From Mesorhizobium prunaredense (lineage in GTDB: Bacteria > Pseudomonadota > Alphaproteobacteria > Rhizobiales > Rhizobiaceae), in NCBI RefSeq assembly GCF_900156895.1, contig NZ_FTPD01000005.1, positions 207,977-271,976 on the forward strand: 64,000 nucleotides of DNA. Reading direction: 5' to 3'. This document shows positions 32,852-41,045 of the stretch, piece by piece. The notes beneath the pieces were generated by a model. That model did not search any database. It was not told the origin of the DNA and saw only the letters and a program-made list of their open reading frames with translations. The translations under genes were made by a program, and so were the position numbers. Numbering within the stretch: the first letter of the stretch is position 1; each line of letters begins with the position of its first letter.

Positions 32852-34453
32852 TTAAAGTGAATCGCCGTGCGGCTGCCCGCCCGCGCTCCTGCCGCGGCGC
32901 TTCGCCATGCCTGATCGGTTCGGGGGCTGGCGCATGTCGCGAACGATGCCCATGGCAATGGCCAGCAGCATGCCTAGAGCAAAGCCGGCGAAAGCTCCCA
33001 GGCCTGCCGTCACAGGGGTGCGGGGCGGCCACGAGCGCCCCGGTGGCGGCACGGCGGTGGAAATCACCTGCACATTTGTGGTGTCGATCCGCTCGCGCTC
33101 GGTGATTTGGCGCGCGCGAGACAGGAAGCTTTCATAAACCGCCCTTCTCGAGGCGGCGTCGCGTTCAAGCTCACGCAGGGCGACCTGGGACTCGCTGTCG
33201 GTGAAAACGTTGTTCTTCAGATCGTTCATCTTGGCGGTGAGAGAAGCCAACGAGGCGTTGGCCTTGTCCAGGTTGGCTTTTGCCGTGCCGACCGTGCGCG
33301 AGAACTCCGCCCTGAGTTGAGAACTGACGGTTTCGAATTCTGCCCTGAGCCGGACGATCGTCGGGTGGCGCGGACCAAAGGTCATGGATTGTGAATCGAT
33401 TTGCTGCCGCAGGCTATTCGCCTTGTCGCGCAATGCTGAGAGTGCTGCCGAAACCGCGGGGTCAGGATTGGCCCCATTGACACCGGAAGCAACCAAGGCG
33501 TCGTAACTTGCCTGCGTAGCGATGACGCGCGATTGCGCCTCTCCAATTTCGCTATTGAGCTGCGTCATCGTCTGCGAACTGACATGCTGGCCATTGCTGG
33601 CCGACAAATTGTGGCTGCGCCTGTAGCTCTCGACCTTCTCTTCGGCTGCCTGCACGTCGCGCTTGAGTTGGCCGAGCCGGCCCTCAAGAGCAGCTGCGGC
33701 ACGGCCGGCGCCAGCAGCTTCGGCCTTGGCCAGTTCTTCCTGGAAAGCCTTCACTATGGCTTGCGAGATCAGGATCGCCTTGCCGGAGGTTTCGGCCGAT
33801 ACCGCAAGGGTTGTGACGAACGACGTTTCATCTGCAGCGACGCTGACCCGTTCCGCCAGGCTTTTTTGGGCGATTAGCTTCGGATCGGACTTGCCGCCAC
33901 TCGCTCCAGCACCAGAGGTGGAGGCGGTCTGGTCCGGATCGAGAAACTCCGGATCGTTGGCTAGTCCGAGTTCGTCCACCACACGTGCAAGCACGTTGCC
34001 GGAGGTCAAGATGCGCTGCTTGCTGCGCGCGTTCAGTATTTGGCTGTCGACCTGGCCCGGTTGCGAGTAGGCATCGTTTTCCACAACCTGCAAATTGGCA
34101 GGATTGATGAGGATTTCCGTCGTAACGGTGTAACGCTGTTTGCTCAGCAACCCGTAGGCGGCGCCGATGACGCCGCCGGCCGCTGCCAGCATCAATGCCC
34201 AGACGAGCCCGGCACGCAGCCAGACAAACAGGCGTCGAAAATCGAGCTTGAGGAAATCGCCGATCTTGTCGAGCGTCGCCGTTGGGACAGGCTCGGGCGT
34301 GGGCGGAGTGACAGGGGCGGAGGTGCGTGCCATGACTGGAGCATCCTGTTGCAGCCTTGCCCTGCTGGCGCGCCGCGCATTGGCGATCCGCTCGAGTGCG
34401 CTGATACCGGAATCCGCTGCAGGGGGAGGGGTTGTGCCGGAAGCGGCGGACAT
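32852..34453 (-). CDS. Exopolysaccharide chain-length / GumC-family inner membrane protein
   Basis: 533 residues. A disordered proline- and alanine-rich N-terminus (residues 1-65) is followed by a membrane segment (LVWALMLAAAGGVIGAAYGL, about 83-103). A long periplasmic region contains coiled-coil helices (about 230-430: ELAKAEAAGAGRAAAALEGR, RRAVYESFLSRARQITERER). A second membrane segment lies at about 485-508 (VTAGLGAFAGFALGMLLAIA). This is the Wzz/GNVR layout of polysaccharide co-polymerases. There is no C-terminal tyrosine kinase, so a partner kinase would be separate. No polysaccharide synthesis genes are adjacent. Confidence 0.85.
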   Translation of the reverse strand: MSAASGTTPPPAADSGISALERIANARRASRARLQQDAPVMARTSAPVTPPTPEPVPTATLDKIGDFLKLDFRRLFVWLRAGLVWALMLAAAGGVIGAAYGLLSKQRYTVTTEILINPANLQVVENDAYSQPGQVDSQILNARSKQRILTSGNVLARVVDELGLANDPEFLDPDQTASTSGAGASGGKSDPKLIAQKSLAERVSVAADETSFVTTLAVSAETSGKAILISQAIVKAFQEELAKAEAAGAGRAAAALEGRLGQLKRDVQAAEEKVESYRRSHNLSASNGQHVSSQTMTQLNSEIGEAQSRVIATQASYDALVASGVNGANPDPAVSAALSALRDKANSLRQQIDSQSMTFGPRHPTIVRLRAEFETVSSQLRAEFSRTVGTAKANLDKANASLASLTAKMNDLKNNVFTDSESQVALRELERDAASRRAVYESFLSRARQITERERIDTTNVQVISTAVPPPGRSWPPRTPVTAGLGAFAGFALGMLLAIAMGIVRDMRQPPNRSGMAKRRGRSAGGQPHGDSL

Positions 34454-34680
34454 GGCGCTAACTCTGGTTATTCGCTACGCGGACCAGCACTACAGAAAGT
34501 TCGTTGACGTGTCATTTTCCAAGTTGGCATATTTTGCCGAGTCACGCACCGCGTCCGTTGAACGTGGTCGTCGACTATACGGCCGACGGTAGCTCATTCT
34601 ACGGGAAACTGCATCTCGGCACCTGCTATGTTTCTGCTGCAGGGCGACGAAATTGGATTATTCAAGGGCTTTGATACCGC
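34454..34680. other. Short intergenic stretch upstream of the GumC-family gene
   Basis: 227 bp between the GumC-family start and the end of the sugar dehydrogenase. No gene, repeat or clear hairpin was recognised; the GumC-family promoter probably lies here. Confidence 0.3.
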
Positions 34681-36027
34681 TCACAGTGCCGATTGCGTCT
34701 GAGCTGGAACGACCCGCCAGACCTTGTTGCCGACATCATCCGCCACCAGCAGGGCGCCGCGCCGGTCTATCGCCACGCCCACAGGACGGCCAAAAGCCTT
34801 GTCGTCCTCGCTCAGGAAGCCGGTGAGGATGTCCTGAGGCGGGCCGGAGGGCCTGCCGCCGGCAAACGGCACGAAAATCACCTTGTAGCCGCTGTGCGGC
34901 CTGCGGTTCCACGAGCCATGCTGCCCGACGAAGGCGCCATTCCTGTATTGAGGACCGAACAGGTCGCCTGTGTTGAAGGTCAGTCCCAATGAAGCCGTGT
35001 GCGCCCCGAGCGCATAGTCCGGCTTGATCGCCTGGGCGACGAGGTCGGGCCGCTGCGGCTTGACGCGATCGTCGACGTGCTGGCCAAAATAGCTGTAAGG
35101 CCAGCCATAGAAGCCGCCATCCTTCACCGAAGTCATGTAATCCGGCACCAGGTCGCTGCCGATCTCGTCGCGCTCGTTGACGACGACCCAGAGCTCACCG
35201 CTTTGCGGATGCCACGACAGGCCGTTTGGATTGCGCAGGCCGGAGGCGAAGAGACGCGTCTGTCTCGAGGCGAGATCGATCTCCAGCACGGCGGCGCGGT
35301 TCTGCTCTTCCTGCAAGCCGTTCTCGCCGACATTGGAATTGGATCCGACCGTCGCATAGAGCTTCGTGCCGTCCTGCGAGGCGGTCACGTCCTTGGTCCA
35401 GTGGTGGTTCCTCCCCGCAGGCAGGTCGACGATCTTTTCCGCTGGTGCGGTGATCTCGGTCACACCCTCCTGGTAGGGAAAGGCCACAATTGCATTGGCA
35501 TTGGCGACGAAGAGCTTGCCGTTGAGCAGGGTCATGCCGAATGGCGAAAACAGCCCGGTGAGAAAGGCGGTTTTGGTTTCCGCCACCCCGTCGCCGTCCT
35601 GATCGCGCAGCAACGAGATGCGATTGGCGCTATGCGTCCCCGCGCCGGCCTGACTCTGGAAGAAATCGACGAAGAAGCGGCGTATGCTGAAGCCCTCCTC
35701 CGGCCTGGGCGGCGCATTGCTCTCGGCCACCAGAACGTCGCCGTTTGGCAGCACATACAGCCAGCGCGGATGGTCGAGCCCGCCGGCAAATTCGTTGACT
35801 GCAAATCCCCGGGCCGCCGTCGGCTTGGTGCCCTTCGGCCACGGCGTGGCCTTGGCGACATGGACGGTCGGCAGCCAGGTCGGATTGGGCTCCGGCAGGG
35901 TCGGGTTGGGGCCATAGGTCTCCGCGATCGGAACGGTCGCCTCTTCGCGGGACAGGAAGAAGATCGCTCCTGCGGCGACTACGAAACCAATGATCAGCAT
36001 GAGAAGGGCGGTAGCCAAGTTTTTCAC
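34681..36027 (-). CDS. PQQ-dependent sugar (sorbosone) dehydrogenase, membrane-anchored
   Basis: About 448 residues. An N-terminal hydrophobic segment (LATALLMLIIGFVVAAGAIF) anchors a six-bladed beta-propeller of the soluble glucose/L-sorbosone dehydrogenase family: GGLDHPRWLYVLPNGDVLVA, FGMTLLNGKLFVANANAIVA, LPAGRNHHWTKDVTASQDGT, SGLRNPNGLSWHPQSGELWV, YGWPYSYFGQH, GQHGSWNRRPHSGYKVIFVP. The GTG at 36027 has GAGGT five bases upstream; a GTG at 36063, directly after the cytochrome stop, would add 12 residues. The periplasmic propeller probably passes electrons to a c-type cytochrome, and the preceding gene encodes one, now damaged. The substrate is unknown. Confidence 0.85.
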   Translation of the reverse strand: MKNLATALLMLIIGFVVAAGAIFFLSREEATVPIAETYGPNPTLPEPNPTWLPTVHVAKATPWPKGTKPTAARGFAVNEFAGGLDHPRWLYVLPNGDVLVAESNAPPRPEEGFSIRRFFVDFFQSQAGAGTHSANRISLLRDQDGDGVAETKTAFLTGLFSPFGMTLLNGKLFVANANAIVAFPYQEGVTEITAPAEKIVDLPAGRNHHWTKDVTASQDGTKLYATVGSNSNVGENGLQEEQNRAAVLEIDLASRQTRLFASGLRNPNGLSWHPQSGELWVVVNERDEIGSDLVPDYMTSVKDGGFYGWPYSYFGQHVDDRVKPQRPDLVAQAIKPDYALGAHTASLGLTFNTGDLFGPQYRNGAFVGQHGSWNRRPHSGYKVIFVPFAGGRPSGPPQDILTGFLSEDDKAFGRPVGVAIDRRGALLVADDVGNKVWRVVPAQTQSAL

Positions 36028-36063
36028 CAGAACCTCGAAAACGTCGAAAGAACCCAAACGCAC

Positions 36064-36381
36064 CTATCGCGTTGCGGTTGCGGACGCAGCCGCCGATCGG
36101 GAGAAGTAGGCCGCAAGCGCGCGGACGTCGTCGTCCGTCAGACCCTTCGCTGCATTGGCCATGAGATGGCCGAAGCGTGTTCCGCCACGCTTTCCCGCCC
36201 TGAACAGCCCAAGCTGCGTCTCGATGTAGCGTGCCGGCTGGCCGGCGATCGAGGGATAGGGCGGGCTGCGGTCCTGTCTTCCGTGACAGCCGAGACAGGC
36301 GGGCACATTGGCCTCCTTGGGAATTCCTGTCGGCGGCATTGCATGTCCGCGGTTTTTGCGTGCGAGTCTTGAGATGCGCAC
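36064..36381 (-). CDS. c-type cytochrome, N-terminally damaged (possible pseudogene)
   Basis: The frame from GTG 36381 gives about 105 residues with one haem motif, PACLGCHGRQDRSPPYPSIA, followed by GQPARYIETQLGLFRAGKRG and a C-terminal MANAAKGLTDDDVRALAAYF as in c4/c553-type cytochromes. There is no signal peptide, which a working cytochrome c needs. A different frame just upstream (about 36385-36470) encodes LWQKAIDAFLANPGAHLKT, reminiscent of the end of another cytochrome domain. This suggests that the 5' part was lost or frameshifted. Its TAG abuts the sugar dehydrogenase start, so the pair was once an operon. Confidence 0.6.
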   Translation of the reverse strand: MRISRLARKNRGHAMPPTGIPKEANVPACLGCHGRQDRSPPYPSIAGQPARYIETQLGLFRAGKRGGTRFGHLMANAAKGLTDDDVRALAAYFSRSAAASATATR

Positions 36382-36522
36382 CGGGATTTGCGAGGAACGC
36401 GTCGATGGCTTTCTGCCACAAGACCCGGCCCTCGCGCGTCAAATCCTTTGGGCCGGAAGTGGAATGGCGCCGCAGAGGCTACGGACTCTTCATCGACAGC
36501 AATCCCGTGATCATAGGTTCTG

Positions 36523-36993
36523 TCACCAGAAATCCTTGTGGTCGATTACGATCTCTTCTTCGAGTTCTGGGAATGGGCCACGGATTGCTACATGGCGCCG
36601 TCCGGCGGCGAACACCTGATGACAACTCAGATCGAGTGTCAGATTCTCCGGGTTGTCTCCGGTCAGCTCGGCCAGCCGCCTTTCGCTGAGTCCGTAGACC
36701 ACGGTGCCGATGCCAGCCCAGTAACAGGCCCCGGCGCACATGCAGCACGGCTCGACCGAGGTCACCAGCGTGCATCGCTCGAGGAAGGTCGGGTCGTATT
36801 GCTGCGCGGCCGCGCGGGCCACGTTTGCCTCTGCGTGGCCAACGCCGCGATCCCGCGCGTAGGTGTTGCCCGACGAAAGGAGCACGTCGCCTTCCGGCCC
36901 GACCAGGAGCGCCCCGAAAGGATGATTGCCACTGGCCCGGCTCTCGGTGGCGATCTCCACGGCGAGACGTAGATATTGGGTGTCGCTCCTCAT
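36523..36993 (-). CDS. Nucleoside/cytidine deaminase-like protein (zinc-dependent)
   Basis: 156 residues. The zinc-deaminase motifs are complete: GVGHAEANVARAAAQQYDPT (HAE with the proton-shuttling glutamate) and LVTSVEPCCMCAGACYWAGI (PCxxC). The C-terminal QVFAAGRRHVAIRGPFPELE resembles guanine deaminase/tRNA-adenosine deaminase relatives of the CMP/dCMP deaminase family. The ATG at 36993 has a textbook AAGGAGG upstream, ruling out the earlier TTG. It stands alone on the minus strand, followed by the cytochrome fragment. Confidence 0.9.
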   Translation of the reverse strand: MRSDTQYLRLAVEIATESRASGNHPFGALLVGPEGDVLLSSGNTYARDRGVGHAEANVARAAAQQYDPTFLERCTLVTSVEPCCMCAGACYWAGIGTVVYGLSERRLAELTGDNPENLTLDLSCHQVFAAGRRHVAIRGPFPELEEEIVIDHKDFW

Positions 36994-37182
36994 GGCACGC
37001 CTCCTTGGGACGTCCGCGCGCAACTGCACGCGTAAAGGCCTTTCGCCGGGATTCTATCTTCTTGGAGCGCCTGGGAGCTGTCTAATCATGGGCATTAAAT
37101 TCATGGCTGCGCAACGGGCAAAGAGGTCGGGCGCTTTCGATCGACACAAAAGCCGATTGAACTCGCCCTGCCGATGCGGTTC

Positions 37183-37362
37183 TCAACCGCCTCCGCCCCG
37201 GCGGTCGTTTTCCTCGCGATACAGTCGCTCGGTGGCCCGATCGCTTTCTCTGCGCTCTGCAGGCCCGCGGCGTCGCCACGTAAGGAGGGCGTAGGCGAGC
37301 AGGACTGCCAGCAGTAGCGGGCCGCCAGCAACGACGATCAACCACATACTGTTCTCGAACAT
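37183..37362 (-). CDS. Small single-pass membrane protein
   Basis: 59 residues: MFENSMWLIVVAGGPLLLAV starts a clear membrane helix ending in LLAYALLTWRRRG, followed by a charged, arginine-rich cytoplasmic tail (RESDRATERLYREENDRRGG). The positive-inside pattern is good. ATG 37362 follows GAAGA. Family not recognised; short proteins of this form are common in rhizobia. The 189 bp between it and the deaminase hold nothing obvious. Confidence 0.55.
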   Translation of the reverse strand: MFENSMWLIVVAGGPLLLAVLLAYALLTWRRRGPAERRESDRATERLYREENDRRGGGG

Positions 37363-37448
37363 GGAACATCTTCTTTCCCTTGCTCCTGGTGCAGGGTTGG
37401 ACACCGCAGTGCAGCTCTCTTCGCCGAATGACCTGTGCGTCGCCATTC

Positions 37449-37501
37449 AACCTGCTGAGCGCGGGCAACCTGCTGAGCGCGGGCAACTGCTGAGCGCGGG
37501 C
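37449..37501. repeat. 18-bp tandem repeat (18, 18, 17 bp) in the prkA upstream region
   Basis: aacctgctgagcgcgggc occurs twice, then once with a one-base deletion. The 394-bp gap from the small membrane protein to prkA holds no gene I can support. The repeat lies about 256 bp before the prkA start and could affect its promoter region. Confidence 0.85.
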
Positions 37502-37756
37502 GGTTTATTTCTTCAGAAAGGCAGCTTGTACCCGGCGGGCTGTTGCACTCGGCAAGCGCTGATGGAAGAATGGACATCCCTCGGAAATGTTCCATTGTGC
37601 GAGCGATTCGCCGGCTGACTCCAGGCGTTCACGATATCTGTCTCGACCCCTAACATCCGGTCGCAGACGCACTACGTGTAATAGGGAACCACAAAGGCTT
37701 TCCGACAGTTGAATGAAGAGGCGACAGCAACCAGACCGGCCGGGGCGAGGAATACC

Positions 37757-39706
37757 ATGCGCGAGAACCACTCCGACGTCTTCGATCTGTTTTCGGAGAT
37801 TTACACGAATGTGGCTCAGGAGGAGATAAGCATCCAGCAATATCTCCTTGCCTGCCGCGAGGATAAATCGATGTATGCCTCGGCGCCCGAGCGGATGGTC
37901 GAGGCGATCGGCGAGCCCACCCTGATCGACACCAGCATGGATGAGCGGCTCGGCCGCATTTTCTCGAACAGGACAATCAAGGTCTATCCCACCTTCTCCG
38001 AGTTTTATGGCATGGAGGACACGATCGAGCGCATAGCCGGCTATTTCCGCTATGCCTCTCAAGGGCTCGAGGAGCGCAAGCAGATTCTCTATCTGCTTGG
38101 CCCTGTCGGCGGCGGCAAGTCCTCGCTCGCCGAACGGCTGAAGAAGCTGATGGAGGAGCGTCCGATCTATACGCTGAAGGTCGGCGGCCAGATCAGCCCG
38201 GTTTTCGAATCGCCGCTCGGGCTTTTCAATCCTGACCGCATGGGCGACCTTTTGGAGGACAAATACGGCATCGCGCGGCGCCGGCTGAACGGCCTTATCT
38301 CGCCATGGGCGGCCAAGCGCCTCGACGAACTGTCCGGCGACATCTCCAAGTTCAGCGTCGTCAAGCTGATGCCTTCGCGGCTACGCCAGATCGGCATCGC
38401 CAAGACCGAGCCAGGCGATGAGAACAACCAGGACGTTTCGGCCCTGGTCGGCAAGGTCGACATAAGACAGCTCGAGCATTTCAGCCAATCCGATCCGGAC
38501 GCCTATTCCTACAGCGGCGGCCTGAACCGGACCACGCAGGGGCTGCTCGAGTTCGTCGAGATGTTCAAAGCGCCGATCAAGGTCCTCCATCCGTTGCTGA
38601 CCGCTACCCAGGAAGGCAGCTATAACGGTACGGAAAACTTCGGATCTTTCCCGTACCAGGGCATCGTCGTAGCCCATTCCAACGAATCGGAATGGCTGCA
38701 GTTCAAGAACAACAAGAACAACGAGGCGTTCCTCGACCGTATCCTGGTGGTCAAGGTGCCGTATTGCCTGCGAGTCACCGAAGAAAGGCAGATCTACGAA
38801 AAGCTGCTGCGCGAAAGCGAATTGGCCTCCAGTTCCTGTGCACCGGAGGTTCTCGACATTCTCAGCCGGTTCACCGTCTCAACCCGTCTGGCCGAGCACG
38901 ACAATTCGCCGCTCTACACCAAGATGCGCGTTTATGACGGCGAGAACCTCAAGGACATAGATCCCAAGGCGAAGTCGGTTCAGGAATACCGCGATGCCGC
39001 CGGGGTCGATGAAGGCATGAACGGCGTCAGCACGCGCTTTGCCTTCAAGATCCTGTCGCAGACCTTCAACTACGACACCAAGGAAGTGGCCGCCGATCCC
39101 GTGCATCTGATGTACATTCTGGAGGAGGCGATCAAGCGCGAGCAATTCCCGAAGGAAACGGAAGCCGCCTATCTCGACTTCATAAAGTCGGAACTGGCCA
39201 CGCGCTACGCCGAGTTCATCGGCCATGAAATTCAGAAAGCCTATCTGGAATCCTACAGCGAATACGGCCAGAACCTGTTCGACCGCTACATCGCCTATGC
39301 CGATGCCTGGATCGAGGACCAGGACTACAAAGACCCCGATACCGGCCAGATCCTCAATCGCGAGGTGCTGGACAACGAACTGTCGCAAGTCGAAAAGCCG
39401 GCCGGCATTGCCAACCCCAAGGACTTCCGCAACGAGGTCGTGAAGTTCACGTTGCGCGCCCGGGCGAGGAACCATGGCCGCAACCCGTCTTGGACAAGCT
39501 ATGAAAAGCTGCGCGAAGTCATCGAGAAGCGGATGTTCGGCCAGGTCGAGGATCTGCTCCCGGTGATCAGCTTCGGCTCCAAGCAGGACAGCGTAACGGA
39601 GAAGCGGCATACCGAGTTCGTGCATCGGATGGTCGAACGCGGTTACACCGAACGCCAGGTCCGCCGGCTGGTGGACTGGTACATGCGGGTGAACAAGGCG
39701 GGCTGA
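37757..39706 (+). CDS. prkA: PrkA family serine protein kinase
   Basis: 649 residues. An N-terminal AAA-like domain carries Walker A in ILYLLGPVGGGKSSLAERLK. Strongly conserved stretches include MLKVGG-type YTLKVGGQISPVFESPLGLF, PYQGIVVAHSNESEWLQFKN, NNEAFLDRILVVKVPYCLRV and the C-terminal RNPSWTSYEKLREVIEKRMF. PrkA (YeaG) proteins are linked to stationary-phase and nitrogen-starvation responses. The ATG at 37757 has GAGGAA upstream and is preferred to a TTG at 37709. It heads the conserved prkA-yeaH-spoVR operon; yeaH follows after 19 bp. Confidence 0.96.
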   Translation: MRENHSDVFDLFSEIYTNVAQEEISIQQYLLACREDKSMYASAPERMVEAIGEPTLIDTSMDERLGRIFSNRTIKVYPTFSEFYGMEDTIERIAGYFRYASQGLEERKQILYLLGPVGGGKSSLAERLKKLMEERPIYTLKVGGQISPVFESPLGLFNPDRMGDLLEDKYGIARRRLNGLISPWAAKRLDELSGDISKFSVVKLMPSRLRQIGIAKTEPGDENNQDVSALVGKVDIRQLEHFSQSDPDAYSYSGGLNRTTQGLLEFVEMFKAPIKVLHPLLTATQEGSYNGTENFGSFPYQGIVVAHSNESEWLQFKNNKNNEAFLDRILVVKVPYCLRVTEERQIYEKLLRESELASSSCAPEVLDILSRFTVSTRLAEHDNSPLYTKMRVYDGENLKDIDPKAKSVQEYRDAAGVDEGMNGVSTRFAFKILSQTFNYDTKEVAADPVHLMYILEEAIKREQFPKETEAAYLDFIKSELATRYAEFIGHEIQKAYLESYSEYGQNLFDRYIAYADAWIEDQDYKDPDTGQILNREVLDNELSQVEKPAGIANPKDFRNEVVKFTLRARARNHGRNPSWTSYEKLREVIEKRMFGQVEDLLPVISFGSKQDSVTEKRHTEFVHRMVERGYTERQVRRLVDWYMRVNKAG

Positions 39707-39725
39707 GTCCGGCCAGGATGGTTCC

Positions 39726-41036
39726 ATGCCGATCTTTGTCGATCGCCGACTGAACCCGAAGGACAAGAGCCTCGGCAACCGCCAGCGCTTCCTGAAGCGT
39801 GCGCGCGAAGAGCTGAAGCGAAGCATCCGGGATCGGATCCGTACCGGCAAGATCGCCGATGTCGACAGCGAGCACGCCGTCTCGATGCCGGCGAGGGGCA
39901 CAGGCGAGCCGAGCTTCAGCGATGCGAAGGACAGCGGCAGGCGGCAGCACATCCTGCCGGGCAACAAGCATTTCGCCCCGGGCGACCGGGTTCCGAAGCC
40001 AGGCCAGGGCGGTGGCGGCTCGTCTCCCGGGAAAACGGTCTCGGAGGACGAATTTCGCTTCGTGCTCTCGCGCGAGGAGGTGCTCGACCTCTTTTTCGAG
40101 GATCTCGAACTTCCCGACATGGTCAAGCTCAACCTCAAGGAGATACTTTCCTTCAAACCGCGCCGCGCCGGATTCGCGGCGACCGGTTCGCCGACCAACA
40201 TCAATGTCGGGCGCACGATGCGAAACAGCCACGGTCGCCGGATTGCGCTAAGGCGCCCCAAGCAGGAGGAGCTTGATGCGATTGCGGAACAACTCGCAAT
40301 CCTGGAGGCCGAGCCACAGAGCGCGGCGCCGGCACGCCAGCGCATTGCAGCGTTGCGGGAGGAGCTTGAGCGACTTGAGCGCCGCCGCAAGCGGATCGCC
40401 TATGTCGATCCCGTCGACATCCGCTTCAACCGTTTCGACGCCCAGCCCGTGCCGAATGCCAATGCGGTCATGTTCTGTCTCATGGACGTATCCGGCTCGA
40501 TGGGCGAACGCGAGAAGGATCTGGCCAAGCGCTTCTTCGTGCTGCTGCACCTGTTCCTGAAACGGCGCTACGACCGCACCGAAATCGTCTTCATCCGCCA
40601 TACGCACGAGGCGCAGGAGGTGGACGAGGAAACCTTCTTCTACAATACGCAAAGCGGCGGCACGGTCGTTTCCACGGCACTTGAGGAAATGCGCCGCATC
40701 ATCGAGCAACGCTATCCCAGCAACGAGTGGAACATCTATGCCGCCCAGGCGTCGGACGGCGACAATTTCGTCACCGATTCCGAGCGCTGCATCGGCCTGA
40801 TGGATGGCCAGATCATGCGCCTGTGCCAGTATTTCGCCTATGTCGAGATCATCGACGAACGTGAGAGCCATATTTTCGGCAGCACAGACAATGGGACCTC
40901 GCTCTGGCGCGCCTACAGCGTTGTCAACCAGAGATGGCCGAATTTCCAGATGAGCCGTATCGCCAACGCAGCGGATATCTATCCGGTCTTTCGCCAGCTC
41001 TTTGCCAGGCAGCCGGTCTTGCAGAAAAGCGCTTGA
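39726..41036 (+). CDS. DUF444/YeaH family protein with VWA-like domain
   Basis: 436 residues. The N-terminus MPIFVDRRLNPKDKSLGNRQ and RFLKRAREELKRSIRDRIRT, the PGNKHFAPGDRVPKPGQGGG linker, and the C-terminal VWA-like region with the metal-site motif MFCLMDVSGSMGEREKDLAK identify the YeaH/YhbH family. It works with PrkA and SpoVR; the molecular role is unclear. A charged helical segment (about 175-220, EELERLERRRKRIAYVDPVD) precedes the VWA domain. It is 9 bp from spoVR. Confidence 0.93.
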   Translation: MPIFVDRRLNPKDKSLGNRQRFLKRAREELKRSIRDRIRTGKIADVDSEHAVSMPARGTGEPSFSDAKDSGRRQHILPGNKHFAPGDRVPKPGQGGGGSSPGKTVSEDEFRFVLSREEVLDLFFEDLELPDMVKLNLKEILSFKPRRAGFAATGSPTNINVGRTMRNSHGRRIALRRPKQEELDAIAEQLAILEAEPQSAAPARQRIAALREELERLERRRKRIAYVDPVDIRFNRFDAQPVPNANAVMFCLMDVSGSMGEREKDLAKRFFVLLHLFLKRRYDRTEIVFIRHTHEAQEVDEETFFYNTQSGGTVVSTALEEMRRIIEQRYPSNEWNIYAAQASDGDNFVTDSERCIGLMDGQIMRLCQYFAYVEIIDERESHIFGSTDNGTSLWRAYSVVNQRWPNFQMSRIANAADIYPVFRQLFARQPVLQKSA

Positions 41037-41045
41037 GGGGAGCCG

